64,000 nucleotides of DNA from Photobacterium malacitanum (GCF_900185615.1 NZ_FYAK01000005.1:169213-233212); one strand, 5' to 3'. Positions 49,386-61,004 are shown, counted from the stretch's first letter. Notes: generated by a model not told the origin, from the letters alone. Numbers and translations: made by a program.

Positions 49386-52214
49386 ATGGATTACATCGAA
49401 GTACAGGGTGCCCGCACTCATAATCTTAAAAACATCAATATTTCCATTCCTCGCGACAAGCTCGTTGTTATCACGGGCTTATCAGGTTCGGGAAAGTCAT
49501 CATTAGCATTTGATACTTTATATGCTGAAGGTCAACGCCGCTATGTCGAATCACTATCGGCTTATGCTCGCCAATTTCTATCATTAATGGAAAAGCCCGA
49601 TGTTGATCACATTGAAGGCTTATCGCCTGCAATTTCTATTGAGCAAAAATCAACGTCGCATAACCCGCGCTCAACCGTTGGCACCATTACTGAAATTTAT
49701 GACTATTTACGCTTGCTCTATGCGCGCGTAGGTGAACCTCGCTGCCCCATTCATAACGCCCCTCTGGCTGCCCAAACTGTCAGTCAAATGGTTGATCAAG
49801 TATTGACTATGGATGAAGGTAGCAAGCTTATGCTGCTGGCTCCGATCGTCAAAGATCGCAAAGGTGAGCATGTAAAAACCCTCGCTAACCTTGCTGCTCA
49901 AGGTTATATTCGCGCTCGTATCGATGGTGATGTGTGTGATCTTTCAGATCCACCAACATTAGAACTTCATAAAAAGCATACGATTGAAGTCGTGGTCGAT
50001 CGGTTTAAAGTCCGTGACGATCTACAATTGCGTTTAGCTGAATCATTTGAAACCGCGCTTGAGCTTTCAGGTGGCACAGTTATCATTGCACCAATGACTG
50101 TCGGTGACACAACTGAGCAGGTTTTTTCAGCTAACTTTGCTTGCCCACATTGTGGTTATAGTATGCAAGAGCTAGAGCCGCGATTGTTCTCATTCAATAA
50201 CCCAGCTGGCGCATGCGGCACCTGTGATGGCTTAGGAGTACAACAGTACTTTGATCCTGAGCGAGTGGTACAAAATGGAGAACTGAGTTTAGCCGGTGGC
50301 GCTATTCGCGGCTGGGATAAGCGTAATTTTTACTATTTCCAAATGCTCAAATCATTAGCTGAACATTTTAAATTTGATGTTGAATCCCCATTCGATACTC
50401 TGCCAAAAAAAGTAAAAACCTTGATCCTTTCAGGCTCAGGTACGACGGATATTGAATTTAAATACATTAATGATCGCGGTGACATTACCGTTCGTCGTCA
50501 CCCTTTTGAAGGCATTTTAAATAATATGGAGCGCCGTTATCACGAAACAGAATCTAATTCTGTCCGTGAAGAACTGGCTAAGTTTGTCTCGACCAAACCT
50601 TGCGCTAGCTGCCATGGTTCGCGTTTACGCCAAGAAGCACGGCATGTGTTTATTGGTGAAACTAACCTGCCCCACATCTGTGAAATGAGTATCAACGACG
50701 CCTTTATTTTCTTTGATCAATTGGCATTAACCGGTCAACGAGCACAAATTGCGGCCAAAATTTTAAAAGAAATTAATGAACGTTTAAGTTTCTTGATCAA
50801 TGTGGGGCTTAATTATCTCAGCCTATCACGTAGTGCTGATACCCTTTCAGGTGGCGAAGCACAGCGGATCCGTTTAGCGAGTCAAATTGGTGCCGGTTTA
50901 ATGGGGGTGATGTATGTGCTTGATGAGCCATCAATTGGTCTTCATCAACGAGATAATGAACGTCTACTCAAAACCCTGATCCACCTACGTGATCTTGGTA
51001 ATACAGTGATCGTGGTAGAGCATGATGAAGATGCTATTCGCGCTGCTGATTATGTGATTGATATCGGTCCTGGTGCTGGTGTTCATGGTGGCGAAATTAT
51101 TGCCGAAGGTACTGTTAAAGATATTTTAAAATCAAAAAAATCACTAACAGGCCAGTATCTTAGCGGTAAAAAATCCATTGCCATTCCTGAGCAACGAGTG
51201 CCATTTGACGCCACAAAAACCGTCAAGCTTATTGGTGCTAGTGGTAATAACCTTAAAGATGTTAACCTCGAGATCCCCGTCGGATTACTGACTTGTGTCA
51301 CCGGGGTTTCTGGATCAGGTAAGTCGACCTTGATCAATGACACCTTCTTTAAAATTGCCCACCAGCGACTCAATGGTGCAACCACTGGCATGCCTGCACC
51401 TTATCAAGACATTGAGAATTTAGAACATTTTGACAAAGTGATCGATATTGATCAAAGCCCAATTGGACGCACGCCACGCTCTAACCCTGCTACCTATACT
51501 GGTATTTTCACGCCTATTCGTGAATTATTTGCAGGTACTCAAGAGTCTCGTTCACGCGGTTATAAAGCAGGTCGATTTAGCTTCAATGTTCGTGGCGGTC
51601 GCTGTGAAGCTTGCCAAGGTGATGGCGTTATCAAAGTAGAAATGCACTTTTTACCTGATGTCTATGTGCCTTGTGATGCTTGTAAAGGTAAACGCTATAA
51701 CCGTGAAACGCTGGAAGTCAGTTACAAAGGCAAGAGTATTGATGAAGTATTACAACTGACGGTTGAAGATGCCCATCAATTTTTTGAACCCGTTCCAGCA
51801 ATTGCACGAAAATTAAAGACATTAATTGATGTCGGCTTATCGTATATTCGTCTTGGCCAAGCAGCGACAACCTTATCCGGTGGTGAAGCACAACGGGTTA
51901 AACTGGCTAAAGAGTTATCTAAGCGCGATACCGGAAAAACATTATATATTTTAGATGAGCCCACCACTGGCTTGCATTTTCACGATATTCAACAATTACT
52001 TACCGTATTACATCAGCTACGTGATCGCGGTAATACCATTGTCGTTATCGAACATAATCTAGATGTAGTCAAAACAGCGGATTGGGTCATCGATCTTGGA
52101 CCAGAAGGCGGTAATGGTGGCGGTGAAATTATCGCAACAGGTACTCCAGAACACGTGGCACTAGTGACTGGTTCTCATACAGCAAGGTTTCTTAAGCCAT
52201 TACTTAGTCGTTAA
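49386..52214 (+). CDS. uvrA: Excinuclease ABC subunit A
   Basis: UvrA (942 residues) finds bulky DNA damage for nucleotide excision repair and loads UvrB. Two ABC ATPase modules are present with Walker [10 protein letters not shown] (near residue 33) and GVSGSGKST (near 640), two LSGGEAQR signatures, and zinc modules with [32 protein letters not shown] and [11 protein letters not shown] chose ATG 49386 by match to E. coli; the frame extends to a GTG at 49377. It is under a LexA box. Confidence 0.97.
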   Translation: MDYIEVQGARTHNLKNINISIPRDKLVVITGLSGSGKSSLAFDTLYAEGQRRYVESLSAYARQFLSLMEKPDVDHIEGLSPAISIEQKSTSHNPRSTVGTITEIYDYLRLLYARVGEPRCPIHNAPLAAQTVSQMVDQVLTMDEGSKLMLLAPIVKDRKGEHVKTLANLAAQGYIRARIDGDVCDLSDPPTLELHKKHTIEVVVDRFKVRDDLQLRLAESFETALELSGGTVIIAPMTVGDTTEQVFSANFACPHCGYSMQELEPRLFSFNNPAGACGTCDGLGVQQYFDPERVVQNGELSLAGGAIRGWDKRNFYYFQMLKSLAEHFKFDVESPFDTLPKKVKTLILSGSGTTDIEFKYINDRGDITVRRHPFEGILNNMERRYHETESNSVREELAKFVSTKPCASCHGSRLRQEARHVFIGETNLPHICEMSINDAFIFFDQLALTGQRAQIAAKILKEINERLSFLINVGLNYLSLSRSADTLSGGEAQRIRLASQIGAGLMGVMYVLDEPSIGLHQRDNERLLKTLIHLRDLGNTVIVVEHDEDAIRAADYVIDIGPGAGVHGGEIIAEGTVKDILKSKKSLTGQYLSGKKSIAIPEQRVPFDATKTVKLIGASGNNLKDVNLEIPVGLLTCVTGVSGSGKSTLINDTFFKIAHQRLNGATTGMPAPYQDIENLEHFDKVIDIDQSPIGRTPRSNPATYTGIFTPIRELFAGTQESRSRGYKAGRFSFNVRGGRCEACQGDGVIKVEMHFLPDVYVPCDACKGKRYNRETLEVSYKGKSIDEVLQLTVEDAHQFFEPVPAIARKLKTLIDVGLSYIRLGQAATTLSGGEAQRVKLAKELSKRDTGKTLYILDEPTTGLHFHDIQQLLTVLHQLRDRGNTIVVIEHNLDVVKTADWVIDLGPEGGNGGGEIIATGTPEHVALVTGSHTARFLKPLLSR

Positions 52215-52288
52215 TTGTAAAACGTAATTAGGCCCAACAAGCAGGTTGACTTAGGTCAGCCTGTTTGCTTTTTCACTCAGGACTCACC

Positions 52289-54034
52289 ATGACAGTGTTA
52301 CAACTTCAAGGTACGAAATTAGAACAGAAACGGATTTCTAAGCCATTACCTTTAGTACGTTTTTTCTTAGCCAGTATTGGCTTATTGTTTATTATTGCGA
52401 TGCATTACTTTCAGCATAATCCTGGTGGTTCTGGGCTTGAGTTGTCGTTTAATGCTGCTGCCTGGATTCCATTTAGCTTTGCCATTAGCTGTGGCTTATT
52501 AGAAATCTGCCGTCAAAAAGTTTGGCGCTATTCTCGTATGACGCTGATTTTATTTAGTTGTTGCGTGTTACTGTCATTACCGGTGTTTTACACTAATGCT
52601 AATGGCTTTGCTGTATTAAACCGCTTACTCGCTCTTTGGAGCGGTTTTTTATTTTTTATCAGCCTTCAGCAATTTGTTTTTACTCATAGCCAACGTCAAC
52701 GCTTACTGTGGTTTATTACTATTGCGGTATTAATTGAAGCGGCATTTGGCTGGTACCAATTTTTATGGCTTGATGCCAATAATAGCTTTGGCTATGACAT
52801 CATCGCTAATCGACCTTATGGTATTTTTCAACAACCCAATGTGATGGCAAGTTTCTTAGCCACAGGATTGGTTATTGCCGCCTATTTATTGGCTCGTTTA
52901 CCGCGTTATCGTGGTAAATGGGCTTGGCAACATCTGATTTTATTAGCAGTACCGGTATTAACGATTCCACTGCTAGTGGTGCTTAATTCACGTACAGGCT
53001 GGTTAGGTGCGATTATCGGCTCATTATTGATGCTGCCTTACTTGCATCGTTTTGCCGCAAGATATCAACAACGCATGTGGGGCTTAGTATTATTGTTAGG
53101 CATGGCATTAGCATGGCAAATTAGTACTACAACAGACAGCTCTTTTTCGCAGGATGTTCGCATCACATTAGATAGTCCGCGAGAAATACATATCCCACAA
53201 GCTTATGAAATGTTTACCACTAAACCGTTAACAGGCTATGGCTATGGTAACTTTGAAGCCACATACATTACTCAAACCGCATTATGGCATCAACGTGATC
53301 CGTCACAGCAGCACGCAGGGGTTCCAAGTTTAGATCACCCCCATAATGAATTACTTTATTGGGCTGCAGAAGGTGGCATCGTACCGTTACTCGGGCTCAT
53401 TATAGCGGCTGTAGCTGTACTTATTGGCATTAAAAAAGCCCCTAATGGCACCCAATTAGCGTTAGTCGGGTTGTTTTTCCCTATCGTATTACACACGCAA
53501 TTAGAATATCCGTTTTATCATTCACTTGCCCATTGGATCATTTTTATTATTCTGATCTTTTGGATTGATAACCTCACAACCAAATACCATCGCTATCAAA
53601 CTCAATACATCCTAGCACTGAAAGTGAGCGCAATCGCCTTACCTATCATGATCACTAGCTTTATGATCACGACCTTATATTCAGGTTGGCTACTGACAAA
53701 GTTTGAAACTACCCGTCCGGTTGATATCAACTATTTGGTCAAAGTGAATAATCCATGGGCATGGCAACATCGGTTTGAATGGGATTTACACCTCACCCAA
53801 TTACAACTAGGGATCGCAACAGATAAACCCGAACTGGTTGCAGATTATGTACGGTGGGCAAACCAAAAAGCTCAAACATGGCCACGACCAGCTTTATATC
53901 AAAACCTCGTATTGGCCTATTATAATCAAGGCCAAACCGCGCAAGCTGAGCAAGTGATGATTGAGGCACAACAATTATTTCCAGGCCTCACAATGCCTAG
54001 TGCCGCCACAGCAACAGTTCCACCACAAAAATAA
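52289..54034 (+). CDS. pglL: PglL-family O-oligosaccharyltransferase
   Basis: A 581-residue membrane protein of the Wzy_C/O-antigen-ligase superfamily. About twelve hydrophobic segments and a large periplasmic loop with RDPSQQHAGVPSLDHPHNELLYWAAEGG (catalytic His region) are seen; the C-terminal soluble part has a TPR-like stretch (YQNLVLAYYNQGQTAQAEQVM). This layout fits PglL enzymes, which transfer lipid-linked glycans en bloc to Ser/Thr of exported proteins. In V. cholerae the gene at this place, next to uvrA, is an active PglL. AGGA lies six bases before the ATG; the frame opens at 52265. An O-antigen ligase is the alternative. Confidence 0.85.
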   Translation: MTVLQLQGTKLEQKRISKPLPLVRFFLASIGLLFIIAMHYFQHNPGGSGLELSFNAAAWIPFSFAISCGLLEICRQKVWRYSRMTLILFSCCVLLSLPVFYTNANGFAVLNRLLALWSGFLFFISLQQFVFTHSQRQRLLWFITIAVLIEAAFGWYQFLWLDANNSFGYDIIANRPYGIFQQPNVMASFLATGLVIAAYLLARLPRYRGKWAWQHLILLAVPVLTIPLLVVLNSRTGWLGAIIGSLLMLPYLHRFAARYQQRMWGLVLLLGMALAWQISTTTDSSFSQDVRITLDSPREIHIPQAYEMFTTKPLTGYGYGNFEATYITQTALWHQRDPSQQHAGVPSLDHPHNELLYWAAEGGIVPLLGLIIAAVAVLIGIKKAPNGTQLALVGLFFPIVLHTQLEYPFYHSLAHWIIFIILIFWIDNLTTKYHRYQTQYILALKVSAIALPIMITSFMITTLYSGWLLTKFETTRPVDINYLVKVNNPWAWQHRFEWDLHLTQLQLGIATDKPELVADYVRWANQKAQTWPRPALYQNLVLAYYNQGQTAQAEQVMIEAQQLFPGLTMPSAATATVPPQK

Positions 54035-54041
54035 TCTAGTG

Positions 54042-54075
54042 ACCATCAATGGTAACCAAAATTACCATTGATGGT
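54042..54075. terminator. 14-bp hairpin between pglL and the aminotransferase
   Basis: ACCATCAATGGTAA (54042-54055) and TTACCATTGATGGT (54062-54075) are perfect inverted repeats with a CCAAAA loop, placed between two convergent genes. It has no long T-run on either strand, so it may act as a weak bidirectional terminator or RNA end-stop. Confidence 0.6.
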
Positions 54076-54087
54076 TCATTTGCAGCG

Positions 54088-55206
54088 TTATTTCAAAGTG
54101 CTTTCAAGTGCTTTAAGACACAAGGCGACATTCTCGTTGCGTGCGGTGTAGCCCATCAATCCAATCCGCCATGCCTTACCGGCTAATGTGCCTAACCCCG
54201 CACCAATTTCAAGATTATAACGCTCCAATAAGGTTGATCTGACTGTGGCATCATCAACCCCTTCAGGAATATAAACCGCATTAAGCTGTGGTAATCGATA
54301 TGCTTCTTCAACCACAAATCGAATCCCTAATGCTTCTAATCCAGTCTTTAATTCAATATGGGCTCGTTGATGACGCAGCCACGCTTGCTCTAAACCTTCA
54401 TTGTGTAACAGCACTAACGCTTCATGCAGTGCATATAAACTGTTGACTGGCGCGGTATGGTGATAACTACGCTTCCCTTCACCACTCCAATAACCCAAGA
54501 CTAAACTTTGATCCAAAAACCAACTTTGCACTGCTGTTTTACGCTGTTGAATTTTAGCGATCGCTTTTTCAGAAAAGGTCAATGGTGATAACCCCGGCAC
54601 ACACGATAAACATTTTTGACTACCAGAATAAACCGCATCAAGTTGCCACTCATCCACCAGCAAAGGTACACCACCTAATGAGGTCACCGCGTCAACAATG
54701 GTTAAACATTGATGTTTACGAGCAATTTCTGCGATTGTTTTGGCATCACTCAATGCACCAGTTGAGGTTTCTGCATGCACAAATGCAACGACTTTAATCT
54801 CAGGATCTGCTTGTAATGCTTGCTCAACCAGGACAGGAGATACTGGTTCACCCCAAGCATTATCAACCATGATAGCGACACCACCACAGCGTTCAACGTT
54901 CTCCCGCATACGATCGCCAAATACGCCATTGCGACAAACTAATACCTTATCACCGGCTTCAACCAAATTAACAAAACACGCTTCCATACCAGCACTCCCG
55001 GGGGCTGAGACTGCAATGGTAAAGCTATTATTGGTTTGAAAAGCGTATTGTAATAACAGCTTAAGTTCATCCATCATTTTGATAAATAACGGATCGAGGT
55101 GGCCAATTGTCGGTCGGCTCAATGCTTGTAAAACTTGCGGATAAATATCGGAAGGTCCCGGCCCCATAAGAACTCGTCGCGGGGGCATAAAACTGGTGAT
55201 AGACAT
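54088..55206 (-). CDS. Class V pyridoxal-phosphate aminotransferase (alanine/serine-glyoxylate type)
   Basis: A 372-residue class V aminotransferase. The start MGPGPSDIYPQVLQALSRPTIGHLDP and the PLP-lysine region DAVYSGSQKCLSCVPGLSPLTFS are typical of alanine-glyoxylate or serine-pyruvate aminotransferases. VDAVTSLGGVPLLVDEW supplies the Asp that holds the cofactor. The substrate pair is inferred. GGAG lies eight bases before the ATG. The same gene sits between pglL and lysC in V. cholerae. Confidence 0.88.
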   Translation of the reverse strand: MSITSFMPPRRVLMGPGPSDIYPQVLQALSRPTIGHLDPLFIKMMDELKLLLQYAFQTNNSFTIAVSAPGSAGMEACFVNLVEAGDKVLVCRNGVFGDRMRENVERCGGVAIMVDNAWGEPVSPVLVEQALQADPEIKVVAFVHAETSTGALSDAKTIAEIARKHQCLTIVDAVTSLGGVPLLVDEWQLDAVYSGSQKCLSCVPGLSPLTFSEKAIAKIQQRKTAVQSWFLDQSLVLGYWSGEGKRSYHHTAPVNSLYALHEALVLLHNEGLEQAWLRHQRAHIELKTGLEALGIRFVVEEAYRLPQLNAVYIPEGVDDATVRSTLLERYNLEIGAGLGTLAGKAWRIGLMGYTARNENVALCLKALESTLK

Positions 55207-55366
55207 AGATTCAACTCCATTAAATCATGATTATTATCAATAAGGTGATGGCTCAATAGTGGTTATTAGAGAGTATTAGAGCAACACCAAAGCCGCAAGT
55301 AACAACCTAAAATCCTGCTAGCTACGCATACTTTTTGTTAACCATCGAGAAATTATCATTTAACAA

Positions 55367-55394
55367 TTGACAACTACGACGCATTTCCTATTCA
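55367..55394 (+). promoter_or_regulatory. Candidate promoter of lysC
   Basis: A perfect TTGACA (55367-55372) is followed 16 bases later by TATTCA (55389-55394), placing a start site near 55401, just before the lysine riboswitch. The -10 is a poor match, so the call rests on the -35 box and position. Confidence 0.45.
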
Positions 55395-55414
55395 ATAACA
55401 ACAGTGTTTATTCA

Positions 55415-55594
55415 CTACAGAAGAGGTGCGTTACCCAGGTATTAATATTGTAGGGCCCAACCCTGACACAATATTAAGAGGGGGAGTAACGCCGAGATAC
55501 AAGGTGTTTGGGGCGCAGTGTATCGGCCATGAAAGTTGAATCTTTCAGGCTGTCATCTAAGTCAGGTTGACTATGATGGGGAGCTTCTGGGTAG
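55415..55594 (+). ncRNA. Lysine riboswitch (L-box) in the lysC leader
   Basis: The leader matches the E. coli lysC L-box in all key places: CAGAAGAGGTGCG at the start, GGGGGAGTAACGCCGAGATAC in the core (first 20 bases from 55481), a GGCGCAGTGTATCGGCC hairpin, and GGGGAGCTTCTGGGTAG closing it. P1 pairs CAGAAG (55418-55423) with CTTCTG (55584-55589). A second complementarity, GAGGTGC (55423-55429) with GCACCTC (55597-55603), could extend P1 or be the alternate fold. No strong terminator with T-run lies before the lysC start, which suggests control at translation or RNA decay, as in E. coli lysC. Confidence 0.9.
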
Positions 55595-55701
55595 CCGCAC
55601 CTCGCGTTACTGCCTATTACCTCCTCGACAATGGACGTCGGGAATTCTTCCGAAGTAAAGAACCTATCTTGCAGCATTTACGATCAAGGGAGAACACCGT
55701 A

Positions 55702-57075
55702 ATGAGCATTATTCCAGCACCAACTACAGATCCACTCATTGTGGCTAAATTTGGTGGCACCAGTGTCGCCGATTACGCTGCAATGTGCCGCAGCGCCAAT
55801 ATCGTTATCGCCAATCCAAACACTAAAATTGTGTTAATTAGTGCTTGCTCTGGCGTGACGAATTTACTGGTTGAATTAGCCACAGGTATCAGTGATAACG
55901 TCTTGCGCCAACAGCATTTGCAACAATTGACGACAATTCATCAGCAAATCATTAATCAGTTACAGCAGCCACAGACAGTTAGCGCTGCCATTGATACGTT
56001 ATTAGATGATATTGCTTCTGCTGCTGCACAAGCGGCGATTAAACCGTCATCACAACTTACCGATCAATTAGTTAGTCATGGTGAGTTATTATCAACCCAC
56101 TTATTTAATCAAATATTAATTGAACTGGGTGCTACTGCGGTTCGGTTTGATATTCGCAATGTGATGCGTACTGATGCTCAATTTGGCAAAGCGATTCCAC
56201 AGCCTGAATGTATTCGTCAATTAGCTCAACAGCATCTGTTACCATTGTTAGCAACTCAAGTAGTGGTTTCACAAGGTTTTATAGGCAGTGATGACCAAGG
56301 TAATACCACCACTCTTGGTCGAGGAGGCAGTGATTACAGCGCCGCCTTAATCGCAGAAGCCGTTGATGCTAGCACTCTAGAAATCTGGACCGATGTACCA
56401 GGCATGTACACCACCGATCCACGCATTACTGCTGCAGCCAAACCGATTAAAGAAATCAGCTTTAGTGAAGCCTCTGAAATGGCCAACTTTGGCGCCAAAA
56501 TTCTCCACCCATCGACACTAGTTCCTGCAGTAAGACAGCAGATCCCTGTTTTTGTCGGCTCATCAAAAGCCCCTCAGCAAGGGGGAACATGGATTCGAAA
56601 AACCGTAGATCAAGCACCGCTCTTTCGCGCATTAGCACTGCGAGGTAATCAAACCATGGTGACGTTAACCAGTCTTAATATGTTTCATGCTTACGGCTTT
56701 CTCGCTGAAGTGTTTCGTATTTTGGCTGAGCATAAAATATCAGTCGATTTAATTACCACTTCCGAAGTTAGCGTTTCATTAACGCTCGATCAAACAGATA
56801 CAGGTGGCGGAGCACCAACATTACCATTAGCTGCCGTTGAACAACTCAACCAATTGTGTCGAGTAGAGATTGAACAAGGGTTATCGTTAGTGGCCTTAAT
56901 TGGCAATCGTATGAGTGACAGCAAAGGCTCAGCTAAACACATTTTTGGCGCCCTTGATGCTTATAACTTACGTCTCATTTGTTATGGCGCCAGCCCGCAT
57001 AATCTGTGTTTCTTAGTTAATGAAACCGATGCAAAATCTGTGGTGAACACGCTTCATCAGCAATTATTAGAATAA
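55702..57075 (+). CDS. lysC: Lysine-sensitive aspartokinase III
   Basis: Phosphorylates aspartate, the first step to lysine, threonine and methionine. From the ATG at 55702 it is 457 residues, close to E. coli LysC (449). The KFGGTSVAD motif is at residues 13-22, the LGRGGSDYSAALIAEA and EIWTDVPGMYTTDPR substrate sites follow, and two ACT domains occupy the C-terminal third (FLAEVFRILAEHKISVDLITTSEVSVSLTLD). AAGGGAG lies upstream of the chosen ATG; the frame is open to 55567 but that part is riboswitch. Confidence 0.95.
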   Translation: MSIIPAPTTDPLIVAKFGGTSVADYAAMCRSANIVIANPNTKIVLISACSGVTNLLVELATGISDNVLRQQHLQQLTTIHQQIINQLQQPQTVSAAIDTLLDDIASAAAQAAIKPSSQLTDQLVSHGELLSTHLFNQILIELGATAVRFDIRNVMRTDAQFGKAIPQPECIRQLAQQHLLPLLATQVVVSQGFIGSDDQGNTTTLGRGGSDYSAALIAEAVDASTLEIWTDVPGMYTTDPRITAAAKPIKEISFSEASEMANFGAKILHPSTLVPAVRQQIPVFVGSSKAPQQGGTWIRKTVDQAPLFRALALRGNQTMVTLTSLNMFHAYGFLAEVFRILAEHKISVDLITTSEVSVSLTLDQTDTGGGAPTLPLAAVEQLNQLCRVEIEQGLSLVALIGNRMSDSKGSAKHIFGALDAYNLRLICYGASPHNLCFLVNETDAKSVVNTLHQQLLE

Positions 57076-57106
57076 TCACCATTAGCACCAACAATAAAAT
57101 ACGCAA

Positions 57107-57131
57107 AAAAGGCGCAATGGTTGCGCCTTTT
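57107..57131. terminator. Bidirectional terminator between lysC and metH
   Basis: GGCGCAA (57111-57117) and TTGCGCC (57121-57127) with a three-base loop are flanked by A and T runs: TTTTC on the plus strand and six T on the minus strand. It lies between two convergent genes and should stop both. Confidence 0.9.
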
Positions 57132-57154
57132 CTTATTTTAGCCTAATGACGATA

Positions 57155-60100
57155 TTACAGGTTCGGTCCTAACCACTTTTCGGCTTCAATCAGATCCCAA
57201 CCTTTACGATCAGCATAACTTGCCAACTGATCATGTTGGATCTGCGCAACAGCAAAATAACGCGCATCAGGGTGTGAGAAATACCACCCCGACACCGCAG
57301 CCCCTGGCCACATCGCATAACTTTCGGTCAAGGTCATACCGGTATTAGCCTCAACATCTAATAGCTGCCAAATTGCTCCTTTTTCAGTATGTTCAGGACA
57401 AGCAGCATAGCCTGGCGCCGGACGAATTCCCTGATACTTCTCACGGATCAAATCATCATTATTAAGATCTTCATCAGCAGCATAACCCCAGATCTGTTTA
57501 CGCACCATTTGATGCATACATTCAGCAAAGGCTTCTGCTAATCGATCCGCCACCGCTTGTATCATGATCGCATTGTAATCATCTCCCTGCGCTTTAAATT
57601 GCTCTGCGATCTCATATTCACCAATTCCCCCCGTTACTGCAAATGCACCAATCCAATCGGCTTTAGCGCTGTCTTTAGGCGCAATATAATCAGATAAACA
57701 ATAATTCGGACCTTTGGGCTTTTTGGTCTGTTGACGTAAACCATGCAATACCGTTAACACCTCTGTACGCGTTTCATCGCTATACACTTCAATATCATCA
57801 CCAACATTGTTGGCCGGAAATAAGCCACAAACGCCATTTGCCTTAATCATGCCAGTTTTCTCGATCTCGTCTAAGATTTCGTTAGCATCATTAAATAATT
57901 TTGTCGCTTCTTCACCCACGACCTCATGACGAAGAATGGTTGGGTACTTGCCACTTAAGGACCACGTCATGAAAAATGGCGTCCAATCGATATACTTTCG
58001 AATTTCAGCCACAGGGAAATCAGTGAAAGTATGAACACCGATTTGTTTAGGTACTGGTGGAGTGTAATTGTGCCAATCAATATCCACCGCATTAGCACGG
58101 GCTTCTGCGAGAGTAATGGGGGCTGTTCGTGGTTTTTTTCGCGCATGTTGTTCACGCACCAGATCATATTCTTGACTTAAGCGTTCCACAAATGCCGGCT
58201 TTTGTTGCTCAGATAATAATGCAGAGCAAACACCGACAGCACGCGAAGCATTAGAAACATACACCACTGGCTGTTGATAATTTTGCTCAATTTTAACCGC
58301 TGTATGTGCTTTTGAGGTGGTAGCACCACCAATCAGTAATGGTATTTCAAACCCACGTCGCTGCATTTCTTTAGCTACATGAACCATTTCATCAAGCGAA
58401 GGAGTAATCAAACCACTTAAACCGATAATATCAACGTTTTGTTCTTGCGCGACCTGTAAAATTTTATCGCATGAAACCATCACACCTAAGTCAATGATCT
58501 CATAGTTATTACACTGTAATACTACCCCAACAATATTCTTACCAATATCGTGGACATCGCCTTTTACCGTTGCTAATAGAATTTTGCCATTGGTATATCC
58601 CGCTTTTTTTTCTGCGTTAATATAAGGCTCTAAATAGGCAACTGCTTGTTTCATCACTCGTGCAGATTTTACCACTTGAGGTAAGAACATTTTGCCTTCA
58701 CCAAATAAGTCTCCAACCACATTCATCCCCGCCATTAATGGGCCTTCAATCACTTCTAATGGCTTGGTTGCATTAGTTCGAGCTAGTTCAGTGTCTTCTA
58801 CAATAAACTCAGTAATACCTTTCACCAGCGCATGCTCTAAGCGCTTTTCAACTGGCCAACTACGCCACTCTTGTTGAGTACGATCTTCTTCAACGGCACC
58901 GCTATCACGATACTTAGCTGCAATATCAAGCAACCTATCGGTGCTATCATCACGTCGATTAAGTACCACATCTTCAACAGCATCGCGCAATTCATCAGAC
59001 AGATCGTCATAAATCGCTAATTGACCCGCATTAACGATCCCCATATCCATGCCATTTTTAAAGCAGTAATATAAAAACACCGCATGGATTGCTTCTCGAA
59101 CCGGATCATTTCCACGAAATGAAAACGACACGTTAGAAACTCCGCCAGACACCATCGCATGAGGTAACGTACGTTTGATATCTGCGACAGCCTCAATAAA
59201 GTCGACCGCATAGTTGTTGTGCTCTTCAATACCTGTTGCAACGGCAAAAATATTAGGATCAAAAATAATATCTTCTGGCGGAAAACCGATCTCATCAACC
59301 AGAATATGATAAGCATTGGTACAAATTTCAATTTTACGCTCACGAGTATCAGCCTGACCTTCCTCGTCAAATGCCATCACAATCACTGCGGCACCATAAC
59401 GACGTAGCAGCTTAGCTTGAGCGATAAAATTAGCTTTACCTTCTTTGAGTGAAATAGAGTTAACGATCGGTTTACCCTGCACACATTTCAGCCCAGCTTC
59501 AATAATCTCCCACTTTGAAGAATCGACCATGATCGGTACTTTTGCGATATCGGGCTCTGTGGCACACAAATTAAGAAAACGAACCATTGCCGCTTTTGCA
59601 TCCAACATGCCTTCATCCATGTTGATATCAATAATTTGTGCACCAGCTTCAACTTGCTGACGAGCAACGTCTAATGCTTCGTCATAAAGCTCATCTTTAA
59701 TTAAGCGCTTAAAACGAGCCGAACCGGTAACATTAGTACGTTCGCCCACGTTAACAAATAAACTTTCAGCTTCAATAGTCAGTGGTTCTAAGCCAGATAG
59801 TCGACACGCAATATTAATTTCAGGCAAAGTCCTTGGCTTAATATTTTTAGTCACTTGATACATCTGTCGAATATGCTCCGGCGTTGTACCACAACAGCCG
59901 CCAACTAAATTTAAAAAGCCTTGCTGCGCCCACTCTTTAATATGTTCAGCCATTTCATCAGCTTCAAGATCATACTCACCAAACGCATTAGGTAAGCCAG
60001 CATTGGGGTGAGCGGAGACGGCACATTCAGATATACGTGATAGTTCCGCTACATATTGACGTAACTCATCAGGACCAAGCGCACAATTTAAACCAAAAGA

Positions 60101-60823
60101 AATCGGCTTCACATGACGTAAAGAATTATAAAAAGCTTCGGTAGTTTGACCAGAAAGGGTACGTCCAGATGCATCAGTGATAGTGCCTGAAATCATGATT
60201 GGTAATTCATAACCCAGCTCTTCAAAAACACCTGTTACCGCAAAAGCACAGGCCTTAGCATTCAAAGTATCAAAAATGGTTTCGATCAAAATAATATCGA
60301 CCCCACCTTTAATTAATGCGTGGGTCGACTCACTGTAAGCTGTCACCAACTGATCAAAAGTAACATTACGAAAACCAGGATCATTCACATCAGGAGAGAT
60401 TGAACAAGTACGATTAGTCGGACCTAACACACCAGCCACAAAACGCGGTTTTTCTGGCGTTTTAGCGGTCCATTCATCAGCTGCTTCACGAGCTAATTTT
60501 GCCGCGACGAAATTAATTTCGGCACTCAGAGTTTCCATCTCATAGTCAGCCATCGCAATGGTGGTGGCATTGAAGGTATTGGTTTCTAAAATATCCGCAC
60601 CAGCTTCTAAATACTCAAGGTGGATATCTTTAATTAATTGCGGCTGGGTTAAAACTAATAGATCGTTATTACCTTTAAGATCAGCATGCCAATCACTAAA
60701 ACGTTGGCCTCGATAATCTTGCTCATCCAGTTTATAACCCTGAATCATGGTGCCCATACCACCATCAATGATCAAAATTTGTTGTTCGAGTCGCTTATGC
60801 AGTACATCCTTGTTTTTTAACAC
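57155..60823 (-). CDS. metH: Cobalamin-dependent methionine synthase
   Basis: MetH transfers methyl from 5-methyltetrahydrofolate to homocysteine with B12. The 1222 residues hold the homocysteine domain ([14 protein letters not shown] zinc Cys pair), the folate domain ([15 protein letters not shown]), the B12 domain with [20 protein letters not shown] (cobalt-ligand His) and the AdoMet reactivation domain ending [15 protein letters not shown]. Length matches E. coli (1227). The start is GTG at 60823 with AAGGA upstream. A MetJ-like site lies 57-80 bases upstream. Confidence 0.97.
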   Translation of the reverse strand: MLKNKDVLHKRLEQQILIIDGGMGTMIQGYKLDEQDYRGQRFSDWHADLKGNNDLLVLTQPQLIKDIHLEYLEAGADILETNTFNATTIAMADYEMETLSAEINFVAAKLAREAADEWTAKTPEKPRFVAGVLGPTNRTCSISPDVNDPGFRNVTFDQLVTAYSESTHALIKGGVDIILIETIFDTLNAKACAFAVTGVFEELGYELPIMISGTITDASGRTLSGQTTEAFYNSLRHVKPISFGLNCALGPDELRQYVAELSRISECAVSAHPNAGLPNAFGEYDLEADEMAEHIKEWAQQGFLNLVGGCCGTTPEHIRQMYQVTKNIKPRTLPEINIACRLSGLEPLTIEAESLFVNVGERTNVTGSARFKRLIKDELYDEALDVARQQVEAGAQIIDINMDEGMLDAKAAMVRFLNLCATEPDIAKVPIMVDSSKWEIIEAGLKCVQGKPIVNSISLKEGKANFIAQAKLLRRYGAAVIVMAFDEEGQADTRERKIEICTNAYHILVDEIGFPPEDIIFDPNIFAVATGIEEHNNYAVDFIEAVADIKRTLPHAMVSGGVSNVSFSFRGNDPVREAIHAVFLYYCFKNGMDMGIVNAGQLAIYDDLSDELRDAVEDVVLNRRDDSTDRLLDIAAKYRDSGAVEEDRTQQEWRSWPVEKRLEHALVKGITEFIVEDTELARTNATKPLEVIEGPLMAGMNVVGDLFGEGKMFLPQVVKSARVMKQAVAYLEPYINAEKKAGYTNGKILLATVKGDVHDIGKNIVGVVLQCNNYEIIDLGVMVSCDKILQVAQEQNVDIIGLSGLITPSLDEMVHVAKEMQRRGFEIPLLIGGATTSKAHTAVKIEQNYQQPVVYVSNASRAVGVCSALLSEQQKPAFVERLSQEYDLVREQHARKKPRTAPITLAEARANAVDIDWHNYTPPVPKQIGVHTFTDFPVAEIRKYIDWTPFFMTWSLSGKYPTILRHEVVGEEATKLFNDANEILDEIEKTGMIKANGVCGLFPANNVGDDIEVYSDETRTEVLTVLHGLRQQTKKPKGPNYCLSDYIAPKDSAKADWIGAFAVTGGIGEYEIAEQFKAQGDDYNAIMIQAVADRLAEAFAECMHQMVRKQIWGYAADEDLNNDDLIREKYQGIRPAPGYAACPEHTEKGAIWQLLDVEANTGMTLTESYAMWPGAAVSGWYFSHPDARYFAVAQIQHDQLASYADRKGWDLIEAEKWLGPNL

Positions 60824-60879
60824 TACATTATATCCTTATAATCCATTACAGCCTGATAACATCCTATCACAATTCAAAT

Positions 60880-60903
60880 AGGAATCTAGACGTCTAAACA
60901 GAT
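60880..60903. promoter_or_regulatory. MetJ operator (met boxes) upstream of metH
   Basis: Three tandem 8-mers read AGGAATCT, AGACGTCT and AAACAGAT. The middle one is a perfect match to the MetJ consensus AGACGTCT; the flanking ones match at 5 and 4 positions. Tandem boxes in phase are how MetJ binds cooperatively. It lies 57 bases before the metH start. Confidence 0.75.
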
Positions 60904-61004
60904 AGGGTGGCAAAATAAGTTAATTAACGGTAGCCATTACTAACTGATGGTTTTACTATCACAAACAATTAAATCTAATCAATAATTTAATCTAGAGGTT
61001 TCGC

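Noticed and set aside
55474..55677. Minus-strand open frame of 67 codons upstream of lysC
   Set aside because: It lies within the lysine riboswitch leader and is a by-product of RNA structure.
59017..59370. Long open frame inside metH in another frame
   Set aside because: Shadow of the metH reading frame with no ribosome site or recognisable domain.
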